Assembly (NCBI GenBank): GCA_965229355.1
Contig: OZ245869.1
Span: 4,340,001-4,404,000 of the forward strand
Origin: GCA-2737725 sp965229355
Lineage (GTDB): Bacteria > Pseudomonadota > Alphaproteobacteria > Rhodospirillales > Rhodospirillaceae
DNA length: 64,000 nt
Reading direction: 5' to 3'
Made by a program: the position numbers and the translations under genes. This document shows positions 1-7,071 of this stretch, piece by piece. Positions within the stretch are counted from its first letter, which is position 1; each line of letters begins with the position of its first letter. The notes under the pieces were generated by a model that worked only from the letters and a program-made list of their open reading frames with translations, was not told the DNA's origin and ran no database searches.

Positions 1-48
1 CGCCTCCCGATCCGAACGCCAAGCGAAGAAGAATTAGCCGAAGTGTAA
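1..48 (+). CDS. C-terminal tail of upstream gene, probably sensor kinase KdpD (partial)
   Basis: An open frame enters from the left edge and ends at the TAA at 46-48. The last residues read RLPIRTPSEEELAEV. An RLPI stretch is typical of the last strand of a histidine-kinase ATPase domain. The gene ends 30 bases before a KdpE-type regulator, which normally follows kdpD. The kinase identity is inferred from position and this short tail only. Confidence 0.45.
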   Translation, partial: RLPIRTPSEEELAEV

Positions 49-78
49 GGGAAGTTTTAAAGTCCCTGCCTCTATACA

Positions 79-783
79 ATGACTGTCATGCCCAACGGAC
101 CACGTATTCTTATTGTTGATGACGAACCGCAAATCCGCCGCTTCTTGCGCGCGAGTTTGCAGGCGCACGACTATGAAGTCATTGAAGCCGACACGGGCAA
201 AGAAGGCATTCGTCAGGCCACTTTGCAAAAACCTGAACTGGTCATCCTGGATTTGGGCTTGCCCGACACCGATGGCCTGGATGTGATCACGGGCTTACGC
301 GAGTGGAGCAAGGTGCCGATTATCGTGCTCTCGGTGCGCTCGGACGAAGCTGACAAGATTGATGCCCTGGACCGTGGTGCGAATGATTACGTCACCAAGC
401 CCTTCAGCATGGGTGAGCTTTTAGCGCGCATGCGTGCAAGTTTGCGTCAAAAAGCTGAAGACACCGGCGATGCAGGTTCAATTGTAACCGCAGGCGAATT
501 GGTGATTGATCTGGCCAAACGACTTGTAACGGTCGGCGGCAAACCTATCCGGCTCTCGCGCAAAGAATATGACTTGATGCGCATTTTAGCCTCGCACCCT
601 GGCAAAGTGGTGACGCACCAACAACTGCTGCAAGAAGTCTGGGGCCAAGGCTACGTGGAAGAAACGCAGTACTTGCGGGTTTACATGGGCCAGTTGCGTC
701 AGAAACTTGAGCAAGACCCAGCTGCGCCGAAGTATCTGCTGACCGAACCGGGCGTTGGTTATCGCTTCCAAGCGACCCCATAA
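79..783 (+). CDS. kdpE: KdpE-type OmpR-family response regulator
   Basis: This is a 234-residue cytoplasmic transcription factor. The receiver domain (about residues 8-120) has the acidic pair D14/D15, phospho-acceptor D58 in VILDLGLP, and K107 in YVTKPF. A winged-helix DNA-binding domain follows (about 135-232), ending GVGYRF. The receiver wording (LGLPDTDGL, GANDYVTKPFSMGELLARMRA) matches KdpE closely. In that family the protein activates the high-affinity potassium transporter kdpFABC in response to KdpD. The kdp structural genes would lie left of the window. The first ATG is used; a second ATG three codons later is an alternative. Confidence 0.85.
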   Translation: MTVMPNGPRILIVDDEPQIRRFLRASLQAHDYEVIEADTGKEGIRQATLQKPELVILDLGLPDTDGLDVITGLREWSKVPIIVLSVRSDEADKIDALDRGANDYVTKPFSMGELLARMRASLRQKAEDTGDAGSIVTAGELVIDLAKRLVTVGGKPIRLSRKEYDLMRILASHPGKVVTHQQLLQEVWGQGYVEETQYLRVYMGQLRQKLEQDPAAPKYLLTEPGVGYRFQATP

Positions 784-820
784 AAAGCATCACACACAAC
801 ACTCACCACATACAGCGCAA

Positions 821-853
821 AGAAAAAGCCCCACCGCCTTTCAGCGATGGGGC
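821..853 (-). terminator. Rho-independent terminator of the ECF sigma gene
   Basis: On the minus strand GCCCCATCGC pairs with GCGGTGGGGC around a six-base loop, with one internal mismatch. A T-rich tract (positions 827-821 read as TTTTTCT) follows. It lies downstream of the minus-strand sigma gene that stops at 959. Confidence 0.7.
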
Positions 854-914
854 CAAGTTACCACTGGAGGCTGTTGGGGGGATGGGAGACGCCTGACCAG
901 TGGATTCGTGTGGT

Positions 915-936
915 GGTTCAGCGCAATCGCTGAACC
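915..936. repeat. Perfect 9-bp inverted repeat (hairpin)
   Basis: GGTTCAGCG and CGCTGAACC form a perfect 9-bp stem around the loop CAAT. It sits between the sigma-factor stop and its terminator and has no T tract on either strand. It may stabilise the mRNA 3' end or be a protein-binding site; nothing in the sequence decides. Confidence 0.5.
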
Positions 937-958
937 GACAATTCTAAAAACGCAGCAG

Positions 959-1459
959 TTAGTGCGCGTAAGCGTCCTGACCGAGGCCCAATTGATCGCG
1001 CAAATGCGCGCGGCCGCGGGACAGACGTGATTTCAAAGTGCCTACCGGCTCACCGCAAATTTTCGAAACGGCTTGCTGGGGCGCATCGTGAATACCCAAA
1101 ACGACGATGGCTTGTTGTTCTGCTTTCGATAACGTCTTCATGGCGCGCAGTGTTTCCGACAAAAACACGTGATCGGTTTGGCGCGGCTTTTCGATTGTGC
1201 AGGCGTCAACGTTGGCCAGTGTGACGCACTTGCGGTCCACAGCCTCGCGGCGCTTGTGGCTGATGAACAAGTTGCGCATCAAGGTAAACAACCACGACTT
1301 TAAGCTGGTGCCGTCTTGAAACAGCGCACGCTTGCACAAGGCGCGCTCGACGCAATCTTGTACGAGGTCATGAGCATCATCTTCGTTCCGGGTCAGCGCA
1401 CGCGCAAACCGGGTCAGGTCAGGCAGCAACACCGTCAACTGATTGTGGAAACTGCTCAT
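959..1459 (-). CDS. ECF sigma-70 family RNA polymerase sigma factor
   Basis: This 166-residue protein has region 2 near the N-terminus (RFARALTRNEDDAHDLVQDCVERAL, with SWLFTLMRNLFIS after it). Region 4 is near the C-terminus (AEQQAIVVLGIHDAP through GTLKSRLSRGRAHLR). This two-domain layout is that of extracytoplasmic-function sigma factors, which redirect RNA polymerase to stress promoters. The ATG at 1459 is chosen because AGGAGG lies 7 bases upstream; the longer frame to 1597 adds residues unlike the family. No anti-sigma gene is adjacent. The only near neighbour on the same strand is a 60-residue membrane protein. Confidence 0.85.
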   Translation of the reverse strand: MSSFHNQLTVLLPDLTRFARALTRNEDDAHDLVQDCVERALCKRALFQDGTSLKSWLFTLMRNLFISHKRREAVDRKCVTLANVDACTIEKPRQTDHVFLSETLRAMKTLSKAEQQAIVVLGIHDAPQQAVSKICGEPVGTLKSRLSRGRAHLRDQLGLGQDAYAH

Positions 1460-1735
1460 CAATCCCTCCTGTGATGTCACCAACAGCGGCAACGTCATGG
1501 GCAGATGATGAGGTTTGGGGGCGTAAAGGAGCGATGTTGAAAAAGGTTGCCGCGTATAAAGATTTAATAAAGGCAAAAAAGGCAGATCGCCGCGCACTTA
1601 GGCCAAATGCAATGCACGTAACTGGATATGCAGATAATGCATTGTATTTAATAGATAAAATGGCTCTGAAAGAGCATGCGTGTAGACGCCACTCAGCAGC
1701 GCACGTAACAGGTGAATAAAAGAAGTATAAAAATT

Positions 1736-1918
1736 TTAACGCCGCCAGGCGCTGACTGGGCCTGCGGCTAAGCCACCTAAACCGAGCACGGCAAAGGCCA
1801 CGGCAATCCATTCGATGAAGCCTTTGAAAGCTAAATCACTATTCGGATTCCCGGCATAGAGGTTCAACAGAACCGCTAAAACAATGGCTGAATAACCCAG
1901 GTACTTTGCGTTTTGCAT
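1736..1918 (-). CDS. Small membrane protein of unknown function
   Basis: This is a 60-residue protein with two hydrophobic segments, about 8-21 and 36-55, separated by a short polar loop (AGNPNSD), and a basic C-terminus (WRR). A GGGA element precedes the ATG by about 8 bases. No family is recognised. It lies about 275 bases upstream of the ECF sigma gene on the same strand. It is too small to be a standard anti-sigma factor. The gap between them holds no convincing gene. Confidence 0.5.
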   Translation of the reverse strand: MQNAKYLGYSAIVLAVLLNLYAGNPNSDLAFKGFIEWIAVAFAVLGLGGLAAGPVSAWRR

Positions 1919-2116
1919 CGTATAGTCCCTACGCGGCTCTGACCGCTGTCACCCACGAACAGCCCATAAACGCGCGATTTAAAAGCCCGGTTGCAGGACA
2001 AAACGCAAATCATCGCCCCGAAAAGGTTAATGCGCCAAAAGTGTCACACCGTTATGCGGCCAGCCAAAAATCCTGTGTCTCAGGGATGCAACCGCATTCG
2101 TTACAACCGCCCATCA

Positions 2117-2143
2117 CGTTTCAAGACCATCTCGTTTCACGAC
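2117..2143 (+). promoter_or_regulatory. Direct repeat upstream of the first MDR gene
   Basis: CGTTTCAAGAC (2117-2127) and CGTTTCACGAC (2133-2143) are 11-base direct repeats with one mismatch, 16 bases apart. They lie about 20-45 bases before the ATG at 2163. They could be tandem operator half sites or chance. Confidence 0.25.
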
Positions 2144-2162
2144 ATATGTAAAAGGACTGCAC

Positions 2163-3173
2163 ATGAAAGCTTATGAAGTTGGCGCGCAAAAAGGTGCCGA
2201 CAGCCTGCGTTTAGTTGGTCGCCCGGACCCCAAAGCTGCGGCTGGTCAAGCTGTCGTTCGCATCAAAGCGAACTCGATCAACTTCCGTGACGTCATGGTG
2301 CAGAACGGTTGGTACGGCCCGGCGAAACCGGAAACCTTGGTCCCGTTCAGCGACGGCGCTGGCGAAGTGGTGTCGGTCGGCGAAGGCGTGACCAACGTGA
2401 AAGCGGGCGACCGGGTTGTCATCAGCTTCTTCTCTGCTTGGAACGATGGCCCGTTTGGTCCGCAATATTTCGGCAGCGATTTGGGCGGCGGTGCAGACGG
2501 CACGCTGGCTGAAATGGGCGCCTTCCCGGCGAGCGCTTTGGTGAAGATCCCCGACAACTGGACGTATGAAGAAGCAGCCTGCTTGCCCTGCGCTGGCGTG
2601 ACGGCTTGGAACGCCATTGTTGAAGCCGGTAAAGGCAAAGCTGGTGACACCGTACTGTTGATCGGCACCGGTGGCGTCTCGATCTTCGGCGTGCAAATTG
2701 CAAAAGCTTTAGGCCTAAAGTCAGTCATTACATCGTCAAGCGACGAGAAGCTGGCGCGCGCCAAGTCGCTCGGTGCTGATGCTGGCGTGAACTACAAGAC
2801 CAACGCTGAATGGCCGAAAGCTGTGTTGGAAGCCACCGGCGGCAAAGGTGCCGACATCGTTGTGGAAACCGCCGGGCCGGGCAATTTGGATAATTCATTC
2901 GCTGCCGCAGCCTTCAACGGCCGCATCGGCCTCATCGGTGGTTTCGAGCAAGCCAAGACCCCCCCGAATGTGATGCCGTTAGTTGGCAAAAACTTGAACC
3001 TGCGTGGCATTACGGTCGGCAGCCGTAAGATGCTGGAAGACCTGATCGCAGCGCTGGTGAAGAGCAATCAAAAGCCTGTTATCGACAAGGTTGTTGATTT
3101 CGCCAATGCCAAAGACGCGCACGGCTTGATGCAAGCCCAGAAGCACTTGGGCAAAATCGTCATCAAGCACTAA
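2163..3173 (+). CDS. MDR-family NAD(P)-dependent alcohol dehydrogenase/quinone reductase-like protein, copy 1
   Basis: This 336-residue protein has an N-terminal GroES-like domain (about 1-130) and a Rossmann fold with the dinucleotide motif GTGGVS at 168-173. It ends GKIVIKH, as the medium-chain dehydrogenase/reductase superfamily usually does. The region that carries the catalytic zinc Cys in alcohol dehydrogenases reads NSINFRDV, with no Cys, so a zinc-independent oxidoreductase is expected. AAAGGA precedes the ATG by about 7 bases. It is the first of three tandem paralogs, and a strong terminator separates it from the second. The substrate is unknown. Confidence 0.85.
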   Translation: MKAYEVGAQKGADSLRLVGRPDPKAAAGQAVVRIKANSINFRDVMVQNGWYGPAKPETLVPFSDGAGEVVSVGEGVTNVKAGDRVVISFFSAWNDGPFGPQYFGSDLGGGADGTLAEMGAFPASALVKIPDNWTYEEAACLPCAGVTAWNAIVEAGKGKAGDTVLLIGTGGVSIFGVQIAKALGLKSVITSSSDEKLARAKSLGADAGVNYKTNAEWPKAVLEATGGKGADIVVETAGPGNLDNSFAAAAFNGRIGLIGGFEQAKTPPNVMPLVGKNLNLRGITVGSRKMLEDLIAALVKSNQKPVIDKVVDFANAKDAHGLMQAQKHLGKIVIKH

Positions 3174-3198
3174 AAAAACCGGTATCCGAGCACATCTG

Positions 3199-3227
3199 AA
3201 AAAGGCCCGCGATTGCGGGCCTTTTTT
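3199..3227 (+). terminator. Strong intrinsic terminator
   Basis: AAAAAGGCCCGC-GATT-GCGGGCCTTTTTT forms a long perfect stem with a T tract in both directions. It lies 26 bases after the first MDR gene and isolates it from the second copy. Confidence 0.9.
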
Positions 3228-3288
3228 ATTGGCCGTAGCGCACACGCACTCGGTATCATGCGCCCACATTTATTTTAGGAGAGCACAT

Positions 3289-4302
3289 ATGAAAGTCTGG
3301 GAACTCGGCGATCAAAAAGGCATTGCCTCATTACGTATGGTCGAGCGACCAGACCCAAAGCCTCTGCCCGGCCAGGCAATTGTCGCGATCAAAGCCGCAT
3401 CGCTGAACCGCCGCGACATCATGGTGGCCGAAAGCAAATACGGTGCCCCCAAACCCGAAAATCGAATTCCGCTGTCTGACGGCGCTGGCGACGTTGTCGC
3501 TGTTGGTGAAGGTGTGACCAACGTGAAGGTTGGCGACCGCGTCGTCGCATCACACTTCACACCCTGGACGGATGGCGCGTTTGACCCCAGCTATTTTGCC
3601 GCCGACTTAGGCATCACCATTGATGGGATGCTGACCGAACGCGCCATTGTGCCCGCACAGGCGCTGCAAGTGTTTCCCGCTTCATTGAGCTACGAAGAAG
3701 CAGCCTCGTTACCTGTCGCAGCCGTCACCGCATGGTCGATGATGCAGCCCTTCGCCCAAATCAAAAGCGGCGATACGGTTTTAGCTCTCGGCACCGGTGG
3801 CGTTTCCATTTTCGCGCTGCAAATTGCGAAAATGAATGGCGCACGTTTTGCTATCACCTCGTCTCACGACGATAAGCTGGAACGCTGCAAGAAACTCGGC
3901 GCCGACATTACGGTGAATTACAAAACCAACCCCGAATGGGAAAAACAAATTCTGGCCGCTACCAATGGCCGTGGTGTCGATATCGTCGTGGAAACCGGCG
4001 GCATGGCAACGCTTGCGCAATCGATCGCCGCAACCGCGCCGAATGGGCGCATTGGTTTGATCGGCGCACTCGGTGGCCGTCCTGAAAACCAACCCAACAT
4101 TGGCGGCGTGATCGGCAAAAATATTTCCATCAAAGGCATTACATCCGGCAGCCGCAAGATGTTCGGCGACTTGTTGAAAGCCTTTGATGCCACCGGCACC
4201 AAACCTGTCATCGATAAAACATTTGCATTTGCGGATGCCAACAAAGCCTACCAATACATGCAAGACAGCGAGTTCATCGGCAAAATCGTGATCAAGAACT
4301 AA
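3289..4302 (+). CDS. MDR-family NAD(P)-dependent oxidoreductase, copy 2
   Basis: This 337-residue paralog of the flanking genes has the same domain order: GroES-like half, then a Rossmann half with GTGGVSIFALQIAK. The shared blocks PLSDGAG, GVTNVKVGDRVV, SGSRKMFGDL and GKIVIKN line up with copies 1 and 3. The zinc-Cys position is replaced (ASLNRRDIM). The start at 3289 is set by AGGAGA 7 bases upstream, although the frame is open back to 3229. It is 24 bases from copy 3 and probably cotranscribed with it. It should be a soluble NAD(P)H-dependent enzyme with an unknown substrate. Confidence 0.85.
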   Translation: MKVWELGDQKGIASLRMVERPDPKPLPGQAIVAIKAASLNRRDIMVAESKYGAPKPENRIPLSDGAGDVVAVGEGVTNVKVGDRVVASHFTPWTDGAFDPSYFAADLGITIDGMLTERAIVPAQALQVFPASLSYEEAASLPVAAVTAWSMMQPFAQIKSGDTVLALGTGGVSIFALQIAKMNGARFAITSSHDDKLERCKKLGADITVNYKTNPEWEKQILAATNGRGVDIVVETGGMATLAQSIAATAPNGRIGLIGALGGRPENQPNIGGVIGKNISIKGITSGSRKMFGDLLKAFDATGTKPVIDKTFAFADANKAYQYMQDSEFIGKIVIKN

Positions 4303-4326
4303 GCGAGAATAAAAAGGGTTTTGGTG

Positions 4327-5340
4327 ATGATCAAAGCTTGGGACATCGGTACGCAAGAAGGCATTGCATCTTTACGCAAAAGTACACGCCCCGCCCCGGA
4401 AACAACGCCGGGTCACGCGATTATTAAGGTGCACGCCAGCGCGCTCAATCATCGCGATTTGATGATTACCGAGAAAAAATACGGTGGCCCCAAACCTGAG
4501 AACCGCATCCCTTTGTCTGATGGTGCAGGCGAAGTGATTGCCATCGGTGCAGGTGTGACGAATGTGAAAATTGGTGACCGCGTCGTCGCCAATATGTTCG
4601 CCAATTGGGTCGATGGCCCGTGGGTGCCGGGTTTGTTTGTCGCTGATTACGGCAACACTCGGGATGGCTGGGCGGCAGAACGCATCTCGGCCCCGGCCAC
4701 ATCCTTAAGCAAAGTGCCTGCGCACTTGAATTGGGAAGAAGCCGCGACACTAGCGTCAGCAGGCGTCACCGCCTGGAACACATTAAACGTGCTCGGCCGC
4801 ATGAAAGCGGGAGACACAGTGTTGGTGCTCGGCACTGGCGGCGTATCCATTTGGGGCCTGCAATTGGCCAAAGCGGGCGGCGCAAAAGTCATCGTCACAT
4901 CGTCCAGCGACGATAAACTCGCCAAAGCCAAACAACTCGGCGCAGATATTCTGATCAACTACAAAACAACACCCGACTGGGAAAAAGAAGTGCTGCACGC
5001 CACAGGCGGATACGGCGCAGATATTATTTTGGAAACCGTCGGCACAGGCTCGCTCACTAAATCACTACAAGCGGCAGCTTACTGTGGGCGTATCGGTCTT
5101 ATTGGCGGGCTTGATGCCAGTCAGCCGCCGCAAGTTTTTCCGCTTGTCGCCAAGAACGCCATTCTGGGTGGCATCACGGTTGGCAGTCGAAAAATGCTCG
5201 ACGACATGCTGGCGAGCGTTGATGCGCAGAAAATCAAACCGGTCGTCGATAAGGTGTTTAAATTTGACGAATTGCCGAAAGCCTATGCGTACCTTAATGG
5301 CGCGTCACATTTCGGTAAGGTCGTGATTAAGCACAGTTAA
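4327..5340 (+). CDS. MDR-family NAD(P)-dependent oxidoreductase, copy 3
   Basis: This 337-residue protein is the third tandem MDR paralog. It has GTGGVSIWGLQLAK as the nucleotide-binding turn and GSRKMLDDM and FGKVVIKH near the C-terminus. It lacks the catalytic zinc Cys (ASALNHRDLM), as the other copies do. Three in-frame starts (TTG 4321, GTG 4324, ATG 4327) lie together. The ATG is preferred because AAGGG is about 8 bases upstream and MIKAWDIG matches the start of the paralogs. It follows copy 2 closely, and no terminator is visible between them. Confidence 0.85.
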   Translation: MIKAWDIGTQEGIASLRKSTRPAPETTPGHAIIKVHASALNHRDLMITEKKYGGPKPENRIPLSDGAGEVIAIGAGVTNVKIGDRVVANMFANWVDGPWVPGLFVADYGNTRDGWAAERISAPATSLSKVPAHLNWEEAATLASAGVTAWNTLNVLGRMKAGDTVLVLGTGGVSIWGLQLAKAGGAKVIVTSSSDDKLAKAKQLGADILINYKTTPDWEKEVLHATGGYGADIILETVGTGSLTKSLQAAAYCGRIGLIGGLDASQPPQVFPLVAKNAILGGITVGSRKMLDDMLASVDAQKIKPVVDKVFKFDELPKAYAYLNGASHFGKVVIKHS

Positions 5341-5361
5341 GCAGCTTATTCAGCGCCCATT

Positions 5362-5775
5362 TTACTCAGCACTGCGTGTCGCGGCCAAAATACGCTCGGC
5401 TAAAGTTTCCACCCACAATTTCATCAGTGGGTCGAGGCTGCGCATTTTTTCATCTAGTTGCGCCTTACTGATCGTCAACAGTTCGCACCCGGTTTTGGTT
5501 TTGGCCGATGCACTGCGCGGCTTACGGACCAACAACGCCATCTCGCCAAACACCTGCCCGCTGTGAAGCGTGGTGAGATGCACGGATTTTCCGTTTTTAT
5601 TGATCGCCGAAATATCAACTTCGCCACGCAAGATCATGTACGCTTTTTCAGCAGCATCGCCTTGCGTGAACACTAGCGTATCGGGCGGATATAATTTGCG
5701 GTCCAGTACCTTCGCCAAAGGGCGAAGCTTTACATCTTCAGCGCCAGCCAGTGATGTTTTGCCTGGGCTGCTCAT
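5362..5775 (-). CDS. Cyclic nucleotide-binding domain protein
   Basis: This 137-residue protein is essentially one cyclic-nucleotide-binding fold. The phosphate-binding cassette reads FGEMALLVRKPRSAS, which keeps the FGE-AL core and the following Arg that contact cAMP or cGMP in this family. No DNA-binding or enzymatic domain is attached, so it may act as a small sensor or adaptor. Its ATG overlaps the stop of the upstream paralog by four bases, so the two are translationally coupled. Confidence 0.8.
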   Translation of the reverse strand: MSSPGKTSLAGAEDVKLRPLAKVLDRKLYPPDTLVFTQGDAAEKAYMILRGEVDISAINKNGKSVHLTTLHSGQVFGEMALLVRKPRSASAKTKTGCELLTISKAQLDEKMRSLDPLMKLWVETLAERILAATRSAE

Positions 5776-6194
5776 GGCGCATCGCCCTCTTTCGAAGACG
5801 CACTTATGGGCGCAACTTCAGCGCGCGCCGTTAAATCAGTCAGACGCTGCGACATGAATTCGATCCAATAACGCATAAACGGATCGATCTTTGCCAAGCG
5901 ACGTCCCATCAATCCTTGATCGATAACCGCGCACTGCGTTTCAGCAACCGCCACGGCATGCCACTTGCGCGGCAGCTCGTCGATCATCGCCAGTTCACCG
6001 AAAATCTTTCCCGGCCCAAAACGACCCATGGCAACGTTCTTGCCTTCGGCATTGGTGGAAATCAATGCCACGTCACCTTTCACAACCAAGTAGGCAACAT
6101 CTGCTTTGTCGCCCTTTGAAAAAATGCGCGCGCCGGAAGGATAGGATTTCACATCCATCCCATGCAGCATCTCTTCACTCAATACGTTCGTCAT
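5772..6194 (-). CDS. Cyclic nucleotide-binding domain protein, coupled paralog
   Basis: This 140-residue single-domain CNB protein is first in a two-gene operon. The cassette reads FGELAMIDELPRKWHAVA. FGE is kept, but the second half is altered: W-H stands where small or hydroxyl residues usually follow Arg. Ligand affinity or specificity may therefore differ from the partner. The C-terminal segment DPFMRYWIEFMSQRLTDLTAR resembles DPLMKLWVETLAERILAATRS in the partner, so the pair probably arose by duplication. There is no effector domain. The two may heterodimerise, which is inference. Confidence 0.8.
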   Translation of the reverse strand: MTNVLSEEMLHGMDVKSYPSGARIFSKGDKADVAYLVVKGDVALISTNAEGKNVAMGRFGPGKIFGELAMIDELPRKWHAVAVAETQCAVIDQGLMGRRLAKIDPFMRYWIEFMSQRLTDLTARAEVAPISASSKEGDAP

Positions 6195-6289
6195 ACTTAA
6201 GCTCTTAACGTTTTCGATGCTATGCTAACGCTCTGCACCGATCTTGGTAAAGACGCGTTATGAGCAACGGGTCAAATAGCTCTGCTGCG

Positions 6290-6817
6290 TTAACGCTGCA
6301 CTGCATTTAAACGTTGCTTGATGATGCGCAACATATCGCGCCTGATCGCGCCTGACGGCAAGCGAATGATAATCCAATACAATGTAAACCACCGTAGCGT
6401 TGCCGCGTCACAACACATTACACGGGTTTCGGTATCAATACGGCAACGACCATCACCCAAATAAGTGACCCAGAAACTCCACGCCAATTTAAAACCGGGG
6501 CCTGTATAGGCTTCAAAATCCGCAGCGTTCCATTTTTGCTGCCTCACGCCGCCAATCATGCCGCGTACAACTTCTTTGTCAGGCTCATGCGCCAACGGGA
6601 TAAAGTCGTTCACCGACATGGCGCGGTCCGACACATTATCCATGAACAGACGCGCTGGAATGCGCCACAGGTACATCAGGCCCCGCGCCAATCTTGAATC
6701 GACCAGATCGACCTTCTCAACCGCCGCAAAGGCTTGTTCGGGGATGGCGGTCACAACCGTCCAATGGTGTTCAGAGAACTGGTATTTCGGCAAAAGGCGC
6801 TTCAGATGGCTGCACAT
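6290..6817 (-). CDS. SRPBCC-like hypothetical protein
   Basis: This is a 175-residue protein without signal peptide or clear membrane helix, apart from a moderately hydrophobic stretch near LYWIIIRLPSG. The alternating pattern (FSEHHWTVVTAIPEQAFAAVEKV near the N-terminus and RCRIDTETRVMC later) suggests a START/SRPBCC-like lipid or polyketide-binding fold. That assignment is from pattern only. It is not coupled to its neighbours: the CNB pair ends or begins about 95 bases away on the left, and an autotransporter lies divergently on the right. Confidence 0.55.
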   Translation of the reverse strand: MCSHLKRLLPKYQFSEHHWTVVTAIPEQAFAAVEKVDLVDSRLARGLMYLWRIPARLFMDNVSDRAMSVNDFIPLAHEPDKEVVRGMIGGVRQQKWNAADFEAYTGPGFKLAWSFWVTYLGDGRCRIDTETRVMCCDAATLRWFTLYWIIIRLPSGAIRRDMLRIIKQRLNAVQR

Positions 6818-6842
6818 GATTTGGGGCCTGTGGCACGTCTTT

Positions 6843-6895
6843 CAGTAGGTCCAGAAGGCAGTAGGTCTAGGGGGCATTTGGGTGCCCGGCCCTAG
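6843..6895. promoter_or_regulatory. Repeats in the divergent region before the autotransporter
   Basis: CAGTAGGTC occurs twice (6843-6851 and 6859-6867), 16 bases apart. The second copy runs into an interrupted hairpin: CTAGGG (6867-6872) pairs with CCCTAG (6890-6895), and GGCA pairs with TGCC inside it. The 254-base gap between the SRPBCC-like gene and the autotransporter also holds a 5-bp GACCC/GGGTC stem near 6956. The role is unknown; operator or leader structure are both possible. Confidence 0.3.
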
Positions 6896-7071
6896 TTCTA
6901 GCCACAACGGTCTGATTTAGCGCCTTAATTTATCCATGAATTACATTAACTTATGGACCCAGATTGGGGTCTAAAACCTTACGCCAACCCTTGACGCCGG
7001 GCCGATGATCGGACACCAACGCTGTCCGGTCCGGCGGGGGTCCCCGCAGTTGCTCAGTTGGGAGATTTTTC

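Noticed and set aside
755..1030. Plus-strand frame over the kdpE end and the sigma terminator
   Set aside because: It overlaps the kdpE 3' end, runs through the terminator hairpins, has no ribosome site and resembles no family.
1471..1719. Plus-strand frame of 82 residues between sigma factor and small membrane gene
   Set aside because: No Shine-Dalgarno before its start and no recognisable features. It is more likely the promoter region of the minus-strand sigma gene.
2163..5340. The MDR trio as zinc alcohol dehydrogenases
   Set aside because: The catalytic zinc Cys position is Asn, Phe or Arg in all three copies, so a zinc-dependent alcohol dehydrogenase is unlikely.
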